A model generated the notes under the pieces. The model saw nothing but the letters and a program-made list of their open reading frames with translations, made no database searches and was not told where the DNA came from. A DNA stretch of 38,427 nucleotides from Acetobacteraceae bacterium. GTDB taxonomy: Bacteria > Pseudomonadota > Alphaproteobacteria > Acetobacterales > Acetobacteraceae. Within the stretch, counting starts at the first letter, position 1; the number at the start of each line of letters is the position of its first letter. Positions 24,766 through 32,117 of the stretch are shown here, in pieces. The stretch spans positions 1 to 38,427 of the forward strand of contig JANYCX010000192.1 of assembly GCA_025360065.1 (NCBI GenBank). Reading direction: 5' to 3'. The translations under genes and the position numbers were made by a program.

Positions 24766-27115
24766 TCTCGAAAAGCGTGGCTATGCGATCTGGATAGACA
24801 GCAGGGACATCAACGATGCGCATCCCGATTGGCGGCGGGCGCTGACGGATGCGCTGGCGGCCGGGCCGGTCTGGACCTTGGGCTTTTTGTCGCGCCACGC
24901 GATGCGCGAGGTTGATGGCAGCCCTGGGATTACCCGGCAGGAAATGGCGTTCGCGCTTGATCGCAATGCCGGGCGGCTTGCCACCGTGCTGGTCGAAAAA
25001 CTTGCCGATGACTGGTCGGTACCGCCGGGGCTGGGGCGCCATCAATGGGTGGATATGTCGGACTGGGAGGATCGCCAGGGCGACGATGCTTGGTACGAAG
25101 GCAAGCTGGATGAGATTACCAAGCGGCTCGACCCGGCATCGGCCGCATTGTTTGATAGTGAAATGGCGCTGCTGGCCACGCATTTATCCCCGGTGCGGCA
25201 GGGCGCGGATATTGATCTGCTGGTGGATGGGTTCGTCGGGCGGACATGGTTGCTGGAAAAGCTTGAAGCCTGGCGGCAGGACCCGAAAGGGCGTGGCATG
25301 TTCTGGCTCACCGCCCAGCCCGGCACCGGGAAATCCGCCTTTGCGGCCTGGCTCGCGCATAGCCACAGCGCCAATGTGGTGGCGTTGAATTTATGCCATT
25401 GGAGCTTGCCGGACCGCTGCAATCCGCAAAAAGTCTTTTCCAGCCTGGCCTATGAACTGGCGCGCCGGGTGCCGGATTACCGCGCACATCTGCTCAATGC
25501 GCTGCGCGCCCAGGCGCGCAACCCGGCTTATGACGGTGGGATTGATCCGGTCAAATTGTTTAATTGGCTTGCCGACTCGCCGCCGGACGCGCTGTTCGAG
25601 GCGTTGCTGGTGCAGCCTTTGCACGATGCCTTCAATGGCGGACTGAACACCGACAAATTGCTGCTGGTGATCGATGGGCTGGACGAGGCACTGGACAATG
25701 CGCGGCATTTCGCCACTGGCGGGCTGGTGCAAACCCTGATCGCCCGCGACAAAATGCTGCCGCCGTGGCTCGGGTTGCTGGTGACCAGCCGGCATGACGT
25801 GCTGGCCGCCGAGTTCGGGCGCAATCCCGATGTGCATATCGATGATAGCAAAGACAATCGCGCCGATTTGCAGCTTTACGCGGCGGCGTGGCTGCGCGCA
25901 CGGCCGGGGCTGACCGATGATGAGCGCGTGGCACTGTTGGCGGCGATCGATGCCAATGCCGATGGCAATTTCATGTATTTGCGCAAATATCAGGAAGGGG
26001 TGGACAAGCGCGGCTTCCCGCTCGATCCCCAGGCGCTGCCCAGGGAGTTGGGGGGGATTTATCTGCAATGGTTCCGCCGCCAGTTTGTTGGGCCGGCGCC
26101 GCGGAGGCATAATCTGGCCAGTTATCGCCGCGATTTTGCCCCGCTGCTGGCGGTGCTGGTCGCTGCCGACAATGCCGTGCCGGAGGAATTGCTAACCGAG
26201 TTGCTGGGCTGGACGGACCCGTATCAGGCGGCCGATCGGCTCGGGTCGCTGGGCAGCTTATTTCAGCGGCGCGGCGATGGCTGGACGCCGTGCCATAAAA
26301 GCCTGCGGGACTGGCTGCCGGATCGCGCCGCGGCGACGGCGGATTTTTTTGTCGATGTTGCAGATGCGCGGCGGCGGTTGGCCGATCTGCTCGGCCGGCG
26401 GCTGGCCGCGGCCGGTGCCGCGGCGCTGCCGGCAGGGTTCTTGCGGGCTGAATTTCCCGGGCTGATTGAGGCGATGGATGCCCGCGCGCAAACAACCTGG
26501 CTGGCAGCGTATGGTGGGACGGTGGCGCTGCGGTCCAGCATCACGGCGACCATCACAGCGTTGCGAGACGCCCGAGCGTGGCAGGCAAGCCTGGCCTGGT
26601 GCGCGGCGGCGCAAATGCTGGCGACGGCGGGCAAGGATTATTGGCTCGGGATGTGGGCGGTGGGTGGCGCAGGGGATATTCATACCATCCTCGGCAATAG
26701 CGCTGCCGCCATGACGGCGTTTCGACAGGCAGAAAAATTCGCGGCGCTGCGCGCGGATGCCGAAAAAGACAATCCAGGCACGATGCGCGATCTGTCGGTG
26801 TCATTCGAAAAGATCGGCGACGTGCTGGGGGCGCAGGGCCAGTTGGAGGCGGCGCTGCAATCCTATCGCGACAGTCTCGCGATCGCCGAACTTCTGGCGA
26901 AGGCCGATCCGGGCAATGCCGAGTGGCAGCGGGATCTGTCGGTGTCGTTATTTAAGATTGCGCAGGTGGAGCGAGGGGCTGGCAGGGCGGGGGAGGCATT
27001 GGCGGGTTTGCGGCGAGGACAGGAGATTATGGCGTGGTTGGTGGCGATGGACCCGAGCCATGCCGGGTGGCGGGGGGATTTGGCGGTGTTCGAGCGGTTG
27101 ATCGCGGAGATGTAG
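24695..27115 (+). CDS. TIR-STAND NTPase-TPR protein (candidate NLR-like anti-phage defence)
   Basis: 806 aa. Residues 1-~150 form a TIR domain: MRLFISYGHQ...RQVADDLEKRGYAIWIDSRDI, LGFLSRHAM and a candidate catalytic Glu in TRQEMAFAL (about 83), consistent with NADase-type TIRs. Residues ~185-480 are a STAND/NACHT-like NTPase: GFVGRTWLLEKLEAW, Walker A TAQPGTGKS (about 207-214), Walker B LLLVIDGLDEA (about 322-332), and LLVTSRHD as sensor arginine. A winged-helix-like linker follows. The C-terminus (about 670-790) has TPR-type repeats (DLSVSFEKIGDVLGAQGQLEAALQSYRDSLAI, then a second copy). Known: bacterial TIR and STAND proteins sense phage and deplete NAD+. Inference: a self-contained abortive-infection sensor. 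No second effector or ligand synthase gene is adjacent. Confidence 0.88.
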   Translation: MRLFISYGHQPPALAAFVRQVADDLEKRGYAIWIDSRDINDAHPDWRRALTDALAAGPVWTLGFLSRHAMREVDGSPGITRQEMAFALDRNAGRLATVLVEKLADDWSVPPGLGRHQWVDMSDWEDRQGDDAWYEGKLDEITKRLDPASAALFDSEMALLATHLSPVRQGADIDLLVDGFVGRTWLLEKLEAWRQDPKGRGMFWLTAQPGTGKSAFAAWLAHSHSANVVALNLCHWSLPDRCNPQKVFSSLAYELARRVPDYRAHLLNALRAQARNPAYDGGIDPVKLFNWLADSPPDALFEALLVQPLHDAFNGGLNTDKLLLVIDGLDEALDNARHFATGGLVQTLIARDKMLPPWLGLLVTSRHDVLAAEFGRNPDVHIDDSKDNRADLQLYAAAWLRARPGLTDDERVALLAAIDANADGNFMYLRKYQEGVDKRGFPLDPQALPRELGGIYLQWFRRQFVGPAPRRHNLASYRRDFAPLLAVLVAADNAVPEELLTELLGWTDPYQAADRLGSLGSLFQRRGDGWTPCHKSLRDWLPDRAAATADFFVDVADARRRLADLLGRRLAAAGAAALPAGFLRAEFPGLIEAMDARAQTTWLAAYGGTVALRSSITATITALRDARAWQASLAWCAAAQMLATAGKDYWLGMWAVGGAGDIHTILGNSAAAMTAFRQAEKFAALRADAEKDNPGTMRDLSVSFEKIGDVLGAQGQLEAALQSYRDSLAIAELLAKADPGNAEWQRDLSVSLFKIAQVERGAGRAGEALAGLRRGQEIMAWLVAMDPSHAGWRGDLAVFERLIAEM

Positions 27116-27134
27116 ACATTGCTGGCGCCATAGC

Positions 27135-27280
27135 GAGCGACCCGGAAAAGGGTCCCACGTGGTCTACAAGAAGCTAGCCATTCCATTGTGGTGCTGCTGA
27201 ACCATGGTGGTGACCTTGCACCTGGAACGCTGCGGAGCATTTGCGCGGCCGCCGGCTGGGACTATCCACCGCGTCGCTGA
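27135..27280 (+). pseudogene. hicA toxin remnant (frameshifted, 5'-truncated)
   Basis: Not in the ORF track. In one frame the sequence reads ERPGKGSHVVYKKLA, matching the G-S-H-x-V-Y/F core of HicA mRNA interferases, whose His is catalytic. One base out of phase the next stretch reads HSIVVLLNHGGDLAPGTLRSICAAAGWDYPPRR followed by TGA 27278-27280. That is a typical HicA C-terminus (...DLAPGTLRSI...AGW). A single-base indel near 27170-27180 explains the break. The normal N-terminal helix (about 20 residues) is not visible, and the preceding DNA is the end of the TIR gene. It sits 13 nt before hicB, the usual hicA-hicB order. Confidence 0.65.
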
Positions 27281-27293
27281 ACAGGGGATTTCA

Positions 27294-27701
27294 GTGACCA
27301 TCTGCCACTATCTCGCGATCGCCGAACACGCGCCGGAAAATTGGTCGCTGAGCTTCCCTGCGTTTCCCGGCGCCGTCACCACCGGCCAGGATTTCGCCGA
27401 ATTGATCGCGCATGCGCGTGACGCACTGGCGTCAGTCGTCGCGGCCATGCAGGAAGATGGCGACAGGCTGCCGGCGAGTTTTGAGGCATCGCCTGAAGTG
27501 CCCGCTTTTGATTTGGCTGAGTACGTTGAACCGCGCATCGTGCCGGTGGATGTTGGCGGGCGATCGGTGCGGATCAACGTGACGATGGACGAGGGCTTGG
27601 TGGCGCGGCTCGACAGTCTTGCCGATCGTGCGCATGTGAGCCGTTCGGCGTTGCTGGCACGGGGAGCGCGGATGGTGCTGGCGGTGGAGATGGCGGATTA
27701 A
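27294..27701 (+). CDS. hicB: HicB-like antitoxin
   Basis: 135 aa. The N-terminal HicB partial-RNase-H-like domain reads CHYLAIAEHAPENWSLSFPAFPGAVTTGQDFAELIAHARDALASVV. The C-terminus is a ribbon-helix-helix region (VRINVTMDEGLVARLDSLADRAHVSRSALLARGARMVL) for operator binding. GTG 27294 has AGGGG 7 nt upstream; track start 27204 lies inside the hicA remnant and gives a non-family N-terminus. Normally neutralises HicA; with the toxin gene broken next to it, it is an orphan here, perhaps retained as a regulator or anti-addiction factor. Confidence 0.86.
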   Translation: MTICHYLAIAEHAPENWSLSFPAFPGAVTTGQDFAELIAHARDALASVVAAMQEDGDRLPASFEASPEVPAFDLAEYVEPRIVPVDVGGRSVRINVTMDEGLVARLDSLADRAHVSRSALLARGARMVLAVEMAD

Positions 27702-27717
27702 GAGAAAGATAATTATA

Positions 27718-27747
27718 TTGACTTTTAGGTTATTTTTACTTTATATC
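27718..27747 (+). promoter_or_regulatory. Putative sigma70-type promoter before the unknown 172-aa gene
   Basis: In an unusually AT-rich 50-bp gap, TTGACT (27718-27723) is followed after 18 nt by TATATC (27742-27747); TTATAT with a 17-nt spacer is the alternative register. The local composition contrasts sharply with the GC-rich surroundings. If this is the promoter, transcription starts almost at ATG 27753, implying either a leaderless message or a downstream start. Confidence 0.4.
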
Positions 27748-27752
27748 GCGAG

Positions 27753-28271
27753 ATGTTTACATTTTCCGACATCCTCACTGCGCTGCAGGCCGTGATCGCG
27801 GTTGCGTCGGCGCGCGACCGGAGCATGCCGATGTTTTTCATCGCGCTGTGGAACCGCGTCGGGCGGATGCGGGTGCGGTTGGAGAAGTTGATCGCGCTGT
27901 GGCGAGCGGGGATGCTGCCGAAGGCGCGGGTGCGTGGGTCGCAGGCTGGGGCTAGCCCGGAGCGGGTTCGTACGGAGAAGCTGACCTTCCCGAGCGTGCG
28001 CGGCTGGTTGATTCCGCGCGTGGGTGACGCGGCGAAGTTTGGTGCGATGCTGGAAACGATGCTGACGCAGGAGGAATGTGTTCGGTTTCTGGATGAGGTT
28101 CCGGCGGCAAAGCGCATTGTTGGGGTGCTGCAGCGGATGTTGATACCCGAGCAGGGCAAGGTGCCGCCGAAGGTGAGGCGGGAAGTGGTTTGGCCCCCGC
28201 CGGCGTGGCAGGAGGCGGTGCGGCAGGCGGGGATGCAGGTTGGGCGGACAGGCCGGCTTGAATGGGTGTGA
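27753..28271 (+). CDS. Hypothetical protein, lineage-restricted family
   Basis: Up to 172 aa, unrecognised. An amphipathic/hydrophobic N-terminus (FSDILTALQAVIAVAS...MPMFFIALWNRVGRMRVRLEKLIALWRAGMLPK) leads to a basic Arg/Ala/Pro linker. A C-terminal half follows with GWLIPRVGDAAKFGAMLETMLTQEECVRFLDEVPAAKRIVGVLQRMLIP. This layout resembles small hypothetical proteins I associate with Acetobacteraceae, but I cannot verify it. ATG 27825 or 27831 (MPMFF...) may be the true start, since ATG 27753 lies only 6 nt after the putative -10. No enzymatic motif is visible. Lies between hicB and the repeat-bearing spacer. Confidence 0.55.
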   Translation: MFTFSDILTALQAVIAVASARDRSMPMFFIALWNRVGRMRVRLEKLIALWRAGMLPKARVRGSQAGASPERVRTEKLTFPSVRGWLIPRVGDAAKFGAMLETMLTQEECVRFLDEVPAAKRIVGVLQRMLIPEQGKVPPKVRREVVWPPPAWQEAVRQAGMQVGRTGRLEWV

Positions 28272-28300
28272 GAGAGGCGGCGGAAAGGTGCGAGTTATTA

Positions 28301-28316
28301 GTTACGATATCGTAAC
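28301..28316. promoter_or_regulatory. Perfect 16-bp palindrome, possible operator
   Basis: GTTACGATATCGTAAC is its own reverse complement and sits in an AT-rich patch 30 nt after the unknown gene, with no regulator gene beside it. Length and symmetry suit a dimeric helix-turn-helix repressor site. No same-strand gene follows closely downstream, so the target is unclear; it could serve an unannotated transcript, or be a remnant of a lost neighbour. Confidence 0.45.
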
Positions 28317-28398
28317 ATATTTTAAATTAAAGAGCAATTTACAATGAATTGGTGCAATGCGAAGGTGCATTCCACTTTACGCGGTGCACAAATCGGAG

Positions 28399-28430
28399 AA
28401 AGTTTTTTTGCTTCTTTTTGTTCACAAAAA
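28399..28430 (+). repeat. 32-bp A/T-rich repeat, copy C
   Basis: Plus-strand AAAGTTTTTTTG, then C, then TTCTTTTTGTTCACAAAAA, extended by GAAG to give a perfect palindrome CTTCTTTTTG-TTCA-CAAAAAGAAG (28411-28434). Inverted relative to copies A and B. Lies 17 nt past the cysNC stop. Together with copy B it brackets the TIR/hicB/unknown-gene block. Confidence 0.85.
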
Positions 28431-28446
28431 GAAGATTCTTCCTTCC

Positions 28447-30288
28447 CTAATCAATCAACTTCCTATTCCGCAATTCCATCACCACCTGATCCGCCAGGCT
28501 CTCAGCGCTTTCATCAACAGTGCGCAAATGCACCTCAGCAGATAATGGCGCCTCGTACGGTGCATCGACGCCGGTGAAGTTCTTGATCTGCCCGGCATCG
28601 GCTTTCGCATAAAGCCCTTTGGGGTCGCGTTTGCGGCATTCATCGACCGGGGTATCGACAAAGACTTCGATGAATTCGCCGTCTGCCACACGTTCCCGCG
28701 CCAGCAAACGTTCGGCCCGATACGGCGAAATGAACGATACCAGCACGATCAGCCCGGCATCGACGCAGAGGCGGGAGACTTCGGCGACGCGGCGGATGTT
28801 TTCGACGCGGTCGGCCTCGGAGAAGCCGAGGTCGCGGTTCAGCCCATGCCGGACATTGTCGCCGTCCAACAGGATGGTATGGCGGCCAAGCGTGTGCAGG
28901 CGCTTTTCGACCAGGTTGGCGATGGTGGATTTGCCGGCGCCGGACAGTCCGGTGAACCACAGCACCACCGGCTGTTGGTTTTTCAGGGCGGATCGCGCGG
29001 CTTTGTCCACGTCGGCTTTATGCCAATGCACGTCTGATGCGATGCGGTCGGTGCCGTCGATCATCCCGGCAGCGACGGTGTTGCGGGTAACCCGGTCGAT
29101 CAGGATGAAGCCGCCCATCACCCGGTTATGGCGATACGGCTCAAACGTCACCGCCTGGGCGAGCGACAGATTGACCAGCCCGATTTCGTTGAATTTGAGG
29201 TCACGCGCCGGGTTTTCGTCGAGCGTATCGACATCCAACACATGGGTAACGCTGGTAACGGTCGCGGTCACAATCCGTGTGCCGAGCATCATCTGATAGG
29301 ACCGCCCGCGAAACAACGGGGTTTCATCGAACCAGGCAAGACGGGCGACCAGCGTGTCCGAGGTTTCCGGCAGTGGCGTCATCGCCAGCACGTCGCCGCG
29401 CGAAACGTCAATTTCGGTGTCCAGCACAATCGTCACCGGCGTGCCGGCATGGGCTTCGGCAAGGTCGCCATCCATGGTCACGATGCTGGTAACGGTCGCG
29501 GCCACGCGGGACTGGACGTTGGTGATTTTGTCGCCCGGGCGAACGGTGCCAGCGGCGACGGTGCCCGAAAAGCCGCGGAAATTGAGGTCCGGCCGGTTCA
29601 CATACTGCACCGGCATGCGGAAGGCGTGGTCGGCGGCGATTGACGGGATTTCGGCCTCTTCCAGAATGTTGAGCAAGGCCTTGCCGGTGTACCAGGGCAT
29701 GTTGACGCTCGGCGCGATCACGTTGTCACCGACCACGGCGGCAACCGGGATGGCGATCACCGACAGGCCGCCGAGTTTTTCGGCGAAGGCAGCAAAGCCG
29801 CTGGCAATCGCGTCAAACACCGCCTGATCGTAGCCGACCAGATCCATCTTGTTCACCGCCAGCACCACTTGGCGGATGCCGAGCATCGCGGCAATCGTCG
29901 CGTGGCGCCGGGTCTGGATCAGCAATCCCTTGCGCGCATCGACCAGCAGCACCGCGAGGTCCGACATCGACGCGCCGGTCACCATATTGCGGGTATATTG
30001 TTCGTGGCCGGGCGTATCGGCGAGGATGAAGCGCCGCGCCGGGGTTTCGAAATAGCGATAGGCGACATCGATGGTGATGCCCTGTTCGCGCTCGGCGGCG
30101 AGGCCATCGACCAGCAGCGCGTAGTCAATCCCGCCCGGCACGGTGCCGTAGCGCGCGCTGTCGCGGGCGAGCGCCACCTGCACATCATCGGGAATGCGGC
30201 CGCATTCATACAGCAGCCGGCCGATCAAGGTGGATTTGCCGTCATCGACCGACCCGCAGGTCAGCACGCGCAACAGGGATGCGGGCAT
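28447..30288 (-). CDS. cysNC: Bifunctional sulfate adenylyltransferase subunit 1 / adenylylsulfate kinase
   Basis: 613 aa fusion. The N-terminal CysN GTPase has G1 [10 protein letters not shown]3 DTPGHEQ and G4 NKMD, followed by EF-Tu-like beta-barrel domains. The C-terminal CysC kinase (about 440-613) has P-loop [31 protein letters not shown] and FISPYRAER. With CysD it makes adenylylsulfate, then phosphorylates it to PAPS for assimilation or sulfation. The start ATG overlaps the cysD TGA (TGATG), so it is coupled. Sulfation of the exopolysaccharide is possible, but no sulfotransferase is present in the window. Confidence 0.95.
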   Translation of the reverse strand: MPASLLRVLTCGSVDDGKSTLIGRLLYECGRIPDDVQVALARDSARYGTVPGGIDYALLVDGLAAEREQGITIDVAYRYFETPARRFILADTPGHEQYTRNMVTGASMSDLAVLLVDARKGLLIQTRRHATIAAMLGIRQVVLAVNKMDLVGYDQAVFDAIASGFAAFAEKLGGLSVIAIPVAAVVGDNVIAPSVNMPWYTGKALLNILEEAEIPSIAADHAFRMPVQYVNRPDLNFRGFSGTVAAGTVRPGDKITNVQSRVAATVTSIVTMDGDLAEAHAGTPVTIVLDTEIDVSRGDVLAMTPLPETSDTLVARLAWFDETPLFRGRSYQMMLGTRIVTATVTSVTHVLDVDTLDENPARDLKFNEIGLVNLSLAQAVTFEPYRHNRVMGGFILIDRVTRNTVAAGMIDGTDRIASDVHWHKADVDKAARSALKNQQPVVLWFTGLSGAGKSTIANLVEKRLHTLGRHTILLDGDNVRHGLNRDLGFSEADRVENIRRVAEVSRLCVDAGLIVLVSFISPYRAERLLARERVADGEFIEVFVDTPVDECRKRDPKGLYAKADAGQIKNFTGVDAPYEAPLSAEVHLRTVDESAESLADQVVMELRNRKLID

Positions 30289-31211
30289 CAGAAATATCCC
30301 TCGCGCTTTTTCTTTTCCATCGACGATTCCTGGTCCTGATCAATCAGCCGTCCCGCCCGTTCGCTTTGGCGCGTGGTGTGCATTTCGGCGACGATTTCGG
30401 CGATGGTGGCAGCCGGCGATGAAACTGCGGCGCTGTAAGGGTAGCAGCCGAGTGACCGGAAGCGCACCAGCCGATCTTCCGGCACTTCACCGGGTTTGAA
30501 GCGAAAGCGGTCATCATCAACCACGATCAGGCTGCCATTGCGGATCACCGTCGGGCGCAGTTTGGCGAAATAGAGCGGCACGACCGGGATAGTCTCGGCT
30601 TCGATATAGGTCCAGACATCGAGTTCGGTCCAGTTCGACAATGGAAACGCGCGCAATGATTCGCCAGCGCCAAGCTGGCCATTATAGACCGACCACAATT
30701 CCGGCCGCTGGCGCTTGGGGTCCCAGGTCTGGCCGGGGCCGCGAATGGAGAAAATCCGCTCCTTGGCGCGCGACCGTTCCTCATCCCGCCTGGCGCCACC
30801 GATGGCGGCATCGAAGCCGCCTTGGGTAAGGGCGATTTTCAGCGCCTCGGTCTTCATAATGGTGTTATAGTGGACGCTGTCACTATCGAACGGGTTGACG
30901 TTGTCGCGGATGCCATCCGGGTTGGTGAAGATGCGCAGATCGAGCCCGAGGTCCCGCACGGTCTGGTCACGGAAGCTGATCATCTCGCGGAATTTCCACA
31001 AAGTGTCGATGTGGAGCAGCGGGAATGGCAGGCGGCCGGGGAAGAAGGCTTTGCGGCAAAGATGCAGCATCGCCGAGGAATCCTTGCCGATCGAATACAT
31101 CAGCACCGGCGCGCGGGCCTGGCCGACGACTTCGCGCAGACTATATATCGCCTCGGCTTCCAGCGCCTTCAAATGGGCGGGAAGGCGGGTCCGGGCGGCC
31201 GTCACGGTCAT
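30288..31211 (-). CDS. cysD: Sulfate adenylyltransferase subunit 2
   Basis: 307 aa PP-loop ATP pyrophosphatase. [13 protein letters not shown] (residues 40-52) is the PP-loop. [39 protein letters not shown] and the C-terminal end [11 protein letters not shown] are standard for CysD. Forms the ATP sulfurylase with CysN to convert sulfate and ATP to adenylylsulfate. First gene of the cysD-cysNC unit; the short 56-bp gap upstream to the transglutaminase stop must carry its promoter, but no clear boxes stand out. Confidence 0.96.
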   Translation of the reverse strand: MTVTAARTRLPAHLKALEAEAIYSLREVVGQARAPVLMYSIGKDSSAMLHLCRKAFFPGRLPFPLLHIDTLWKFREMISFRDQTVRDLGLDLRIFTNPDGIRDNVNPFDSDSVHYNTIMKTEALKIALTQGGFDAAIGGARRDEERSRAKERIFSIRGPGQTWDPKRQRPELWSVYNGQLGAGESLRAFPLSNWTELDVWTYIEAETIPVVPLYFAKLRPTVIRNGSLIVVDDDRFRFKPGEVPEDRLVRFRSLGCYPYSAAVSSPAATIAEIVAEMHTTRQSERAGRLIDQDQESSMEKKKREGYF

Positions 31212-31267
31212 GTCTGCACTATCCTATTTTGCGATCGCGCCGAACTCATGCCGGCCACATCGCATAC

Positions 31268-32080
31268 TTACTGCGCCCCCGCCTCCTGCACCATCACCGC
31301 CACTGCCAGCATTTCGGCCCCTGCCCCCATCCGCACGCCGCGAATTGGCGCGGCACCGCCAGCATCCAACCCGACCGCAAGCCGGACATAACCTTCGGTC
31401 GGACAGGTCAAGTTTGCCGGATCGAACCCGACCCACCCGAGATGCGGCACCAGCGCCTCGGCCCAAGCGTGATGCGCGGAACCGGCGCCGGTCTGATCGG
31501 TCAGCAGATAGCCGGTCACATAGCGCGCGGGGATGCGCAGATGGCGGGCAGCGGCGGCGAAAATCTGGGCGTGGTCCTGGCATACGCCGCGGCGCTGGGC
31601 AAAGGCCTCGGATGCAGTGGTGAAGGGTTTGGTGGCGTCGGTGTCGTAGGCGACTTCGGCATGGATGCGCGACATCAGCGCATGGAGCGTCGGCATTTCA
31701 TCGTGGCCGCGCACGCTGTCGGCCATGGCGATGATTTCGGGGCTGGCTTTGGTGGTGCGGGTTTCACGCAGGTAGATCGCCGCGCGGCCGAAATCCTCGA
31801 GGCTACCAACCACTCCGGCGGTGTCCTTGGTCGCGATCACCCCCTGCACCGCAATCAGCGATCCGCTGCCGCCGTCGCGGCCGCCGGGAGTGATAAGGTG
31901 CACGCGATTGCCGAACGCATCGATATAGGTCGCGGCTTTGTCGATGCCCGGTGCGCTGAGATGCCAATGGACGATGGCCTGGCCGGGGCTGGTTGGCGGC
32001 GTCAGGCGCAGCGCCTGCACAATCGCGCCGCCGACGCGGTCGTAGCTATAGGCGCTTTGGTGGGAGATTTGGATCTGCAT
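31268..32080 (-). CDS. Transglutaminase-like cysteine protease, N-terminal bacterial Tgl type
   Basis: 270 aa. The N-terminal Bact_transglu_N domain reads MQIQISHQSAYSYDRVGGAIVQALRLTPPT and DAFGNRVHLI. The transglutaminase core carries Cys167 (RRGVCQDHAQIF), His204 (AHHAWAEA) and Asp220 (GWVGFDPAN). ATG 32080 is the family start; track start 32203 overruns into the alpha-E gene. Third gene of the ATP-grasp/alpha-E/transglutaminase operon, 37 nt after alpha-E. Such sets were proposed by comparative genomics to make or process a peptide modification; the product is unknown. Confidence 0.93.
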   Translation of the reverse strand: MQIQISHQSAYSYDRVGGAIVQALRLTPPTSPGQAIVHWHLSAPGIDKAATYIDAFGNRVHLITPGGRDGGSGSLIAVQGVIATKDTAGVVGSLEDFGRAAIYLRETRTTKASPEIIAMADSVRGHDEMPTLHALMSRIHAEVAYDTDATKPFTTASEAFAQRRGVCQDHAQIFAAAARHLRIPARYVTGYLLTDQTGAGSAHHAWAEALVPHLGWVGFDPANLTCPTEGYVRLAVGLDAGGAAPIRGVRMGAGAEMLAVAVMVQEAGAQ

Positions 32081-32117
32081 GATGGGGTACTCGTTGTAAA
32101 CGAAATCCGGGCAACGC

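Larger units (their letters stand above)
28272..28446. other. 175-bp spacer between convergent unknown gene and cysNC
   Basis: AT-rich relative to the window. In order it holds the 16-bp palindrome, an AT block (CATATTTTAAATTAAAG), an imperfect hairpin GTGCAATGC-GAAGGT-GCATTCCAC (28352-28375, one mismatch) and repeat copy C (28399-28430). The two genes converge here, so terminators are expected, but no stem followed by a T run is seen in either direction. The track ORF at 28344 is read through the repeat and is not supported. Confidence 0.5.

Noticed and set aside
27204-27293. Upstream start for hicB at 27204
   Set aside because: These 30 codons overlap the hicA remnant out of frame and do not match HicB; GTG 27294 has a proper ribosome site.
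19424-28430. Calling the 32-bp repeats plain rho-independent terminators
   Set aside because: The T run lies before the stem, not after it; the stems are mostly A:T pairs; and copy B is not downstream of a gene in the matching direction.
24597-28430. Calling the bracketed block a transposon
   Set aside because: No transposase or integrase gene, no target-site duplication that I could identify; the inverted repeats alone do not prove mobility.
28344-28577. 77-aa plus-strand ORF (MNWCNAKVHST...)
   Set aside because: Most of it is translated from repeat copy C and the 3' end of cysNC; the peptide SFFASFCSQKE is simply the repeat in this frame.
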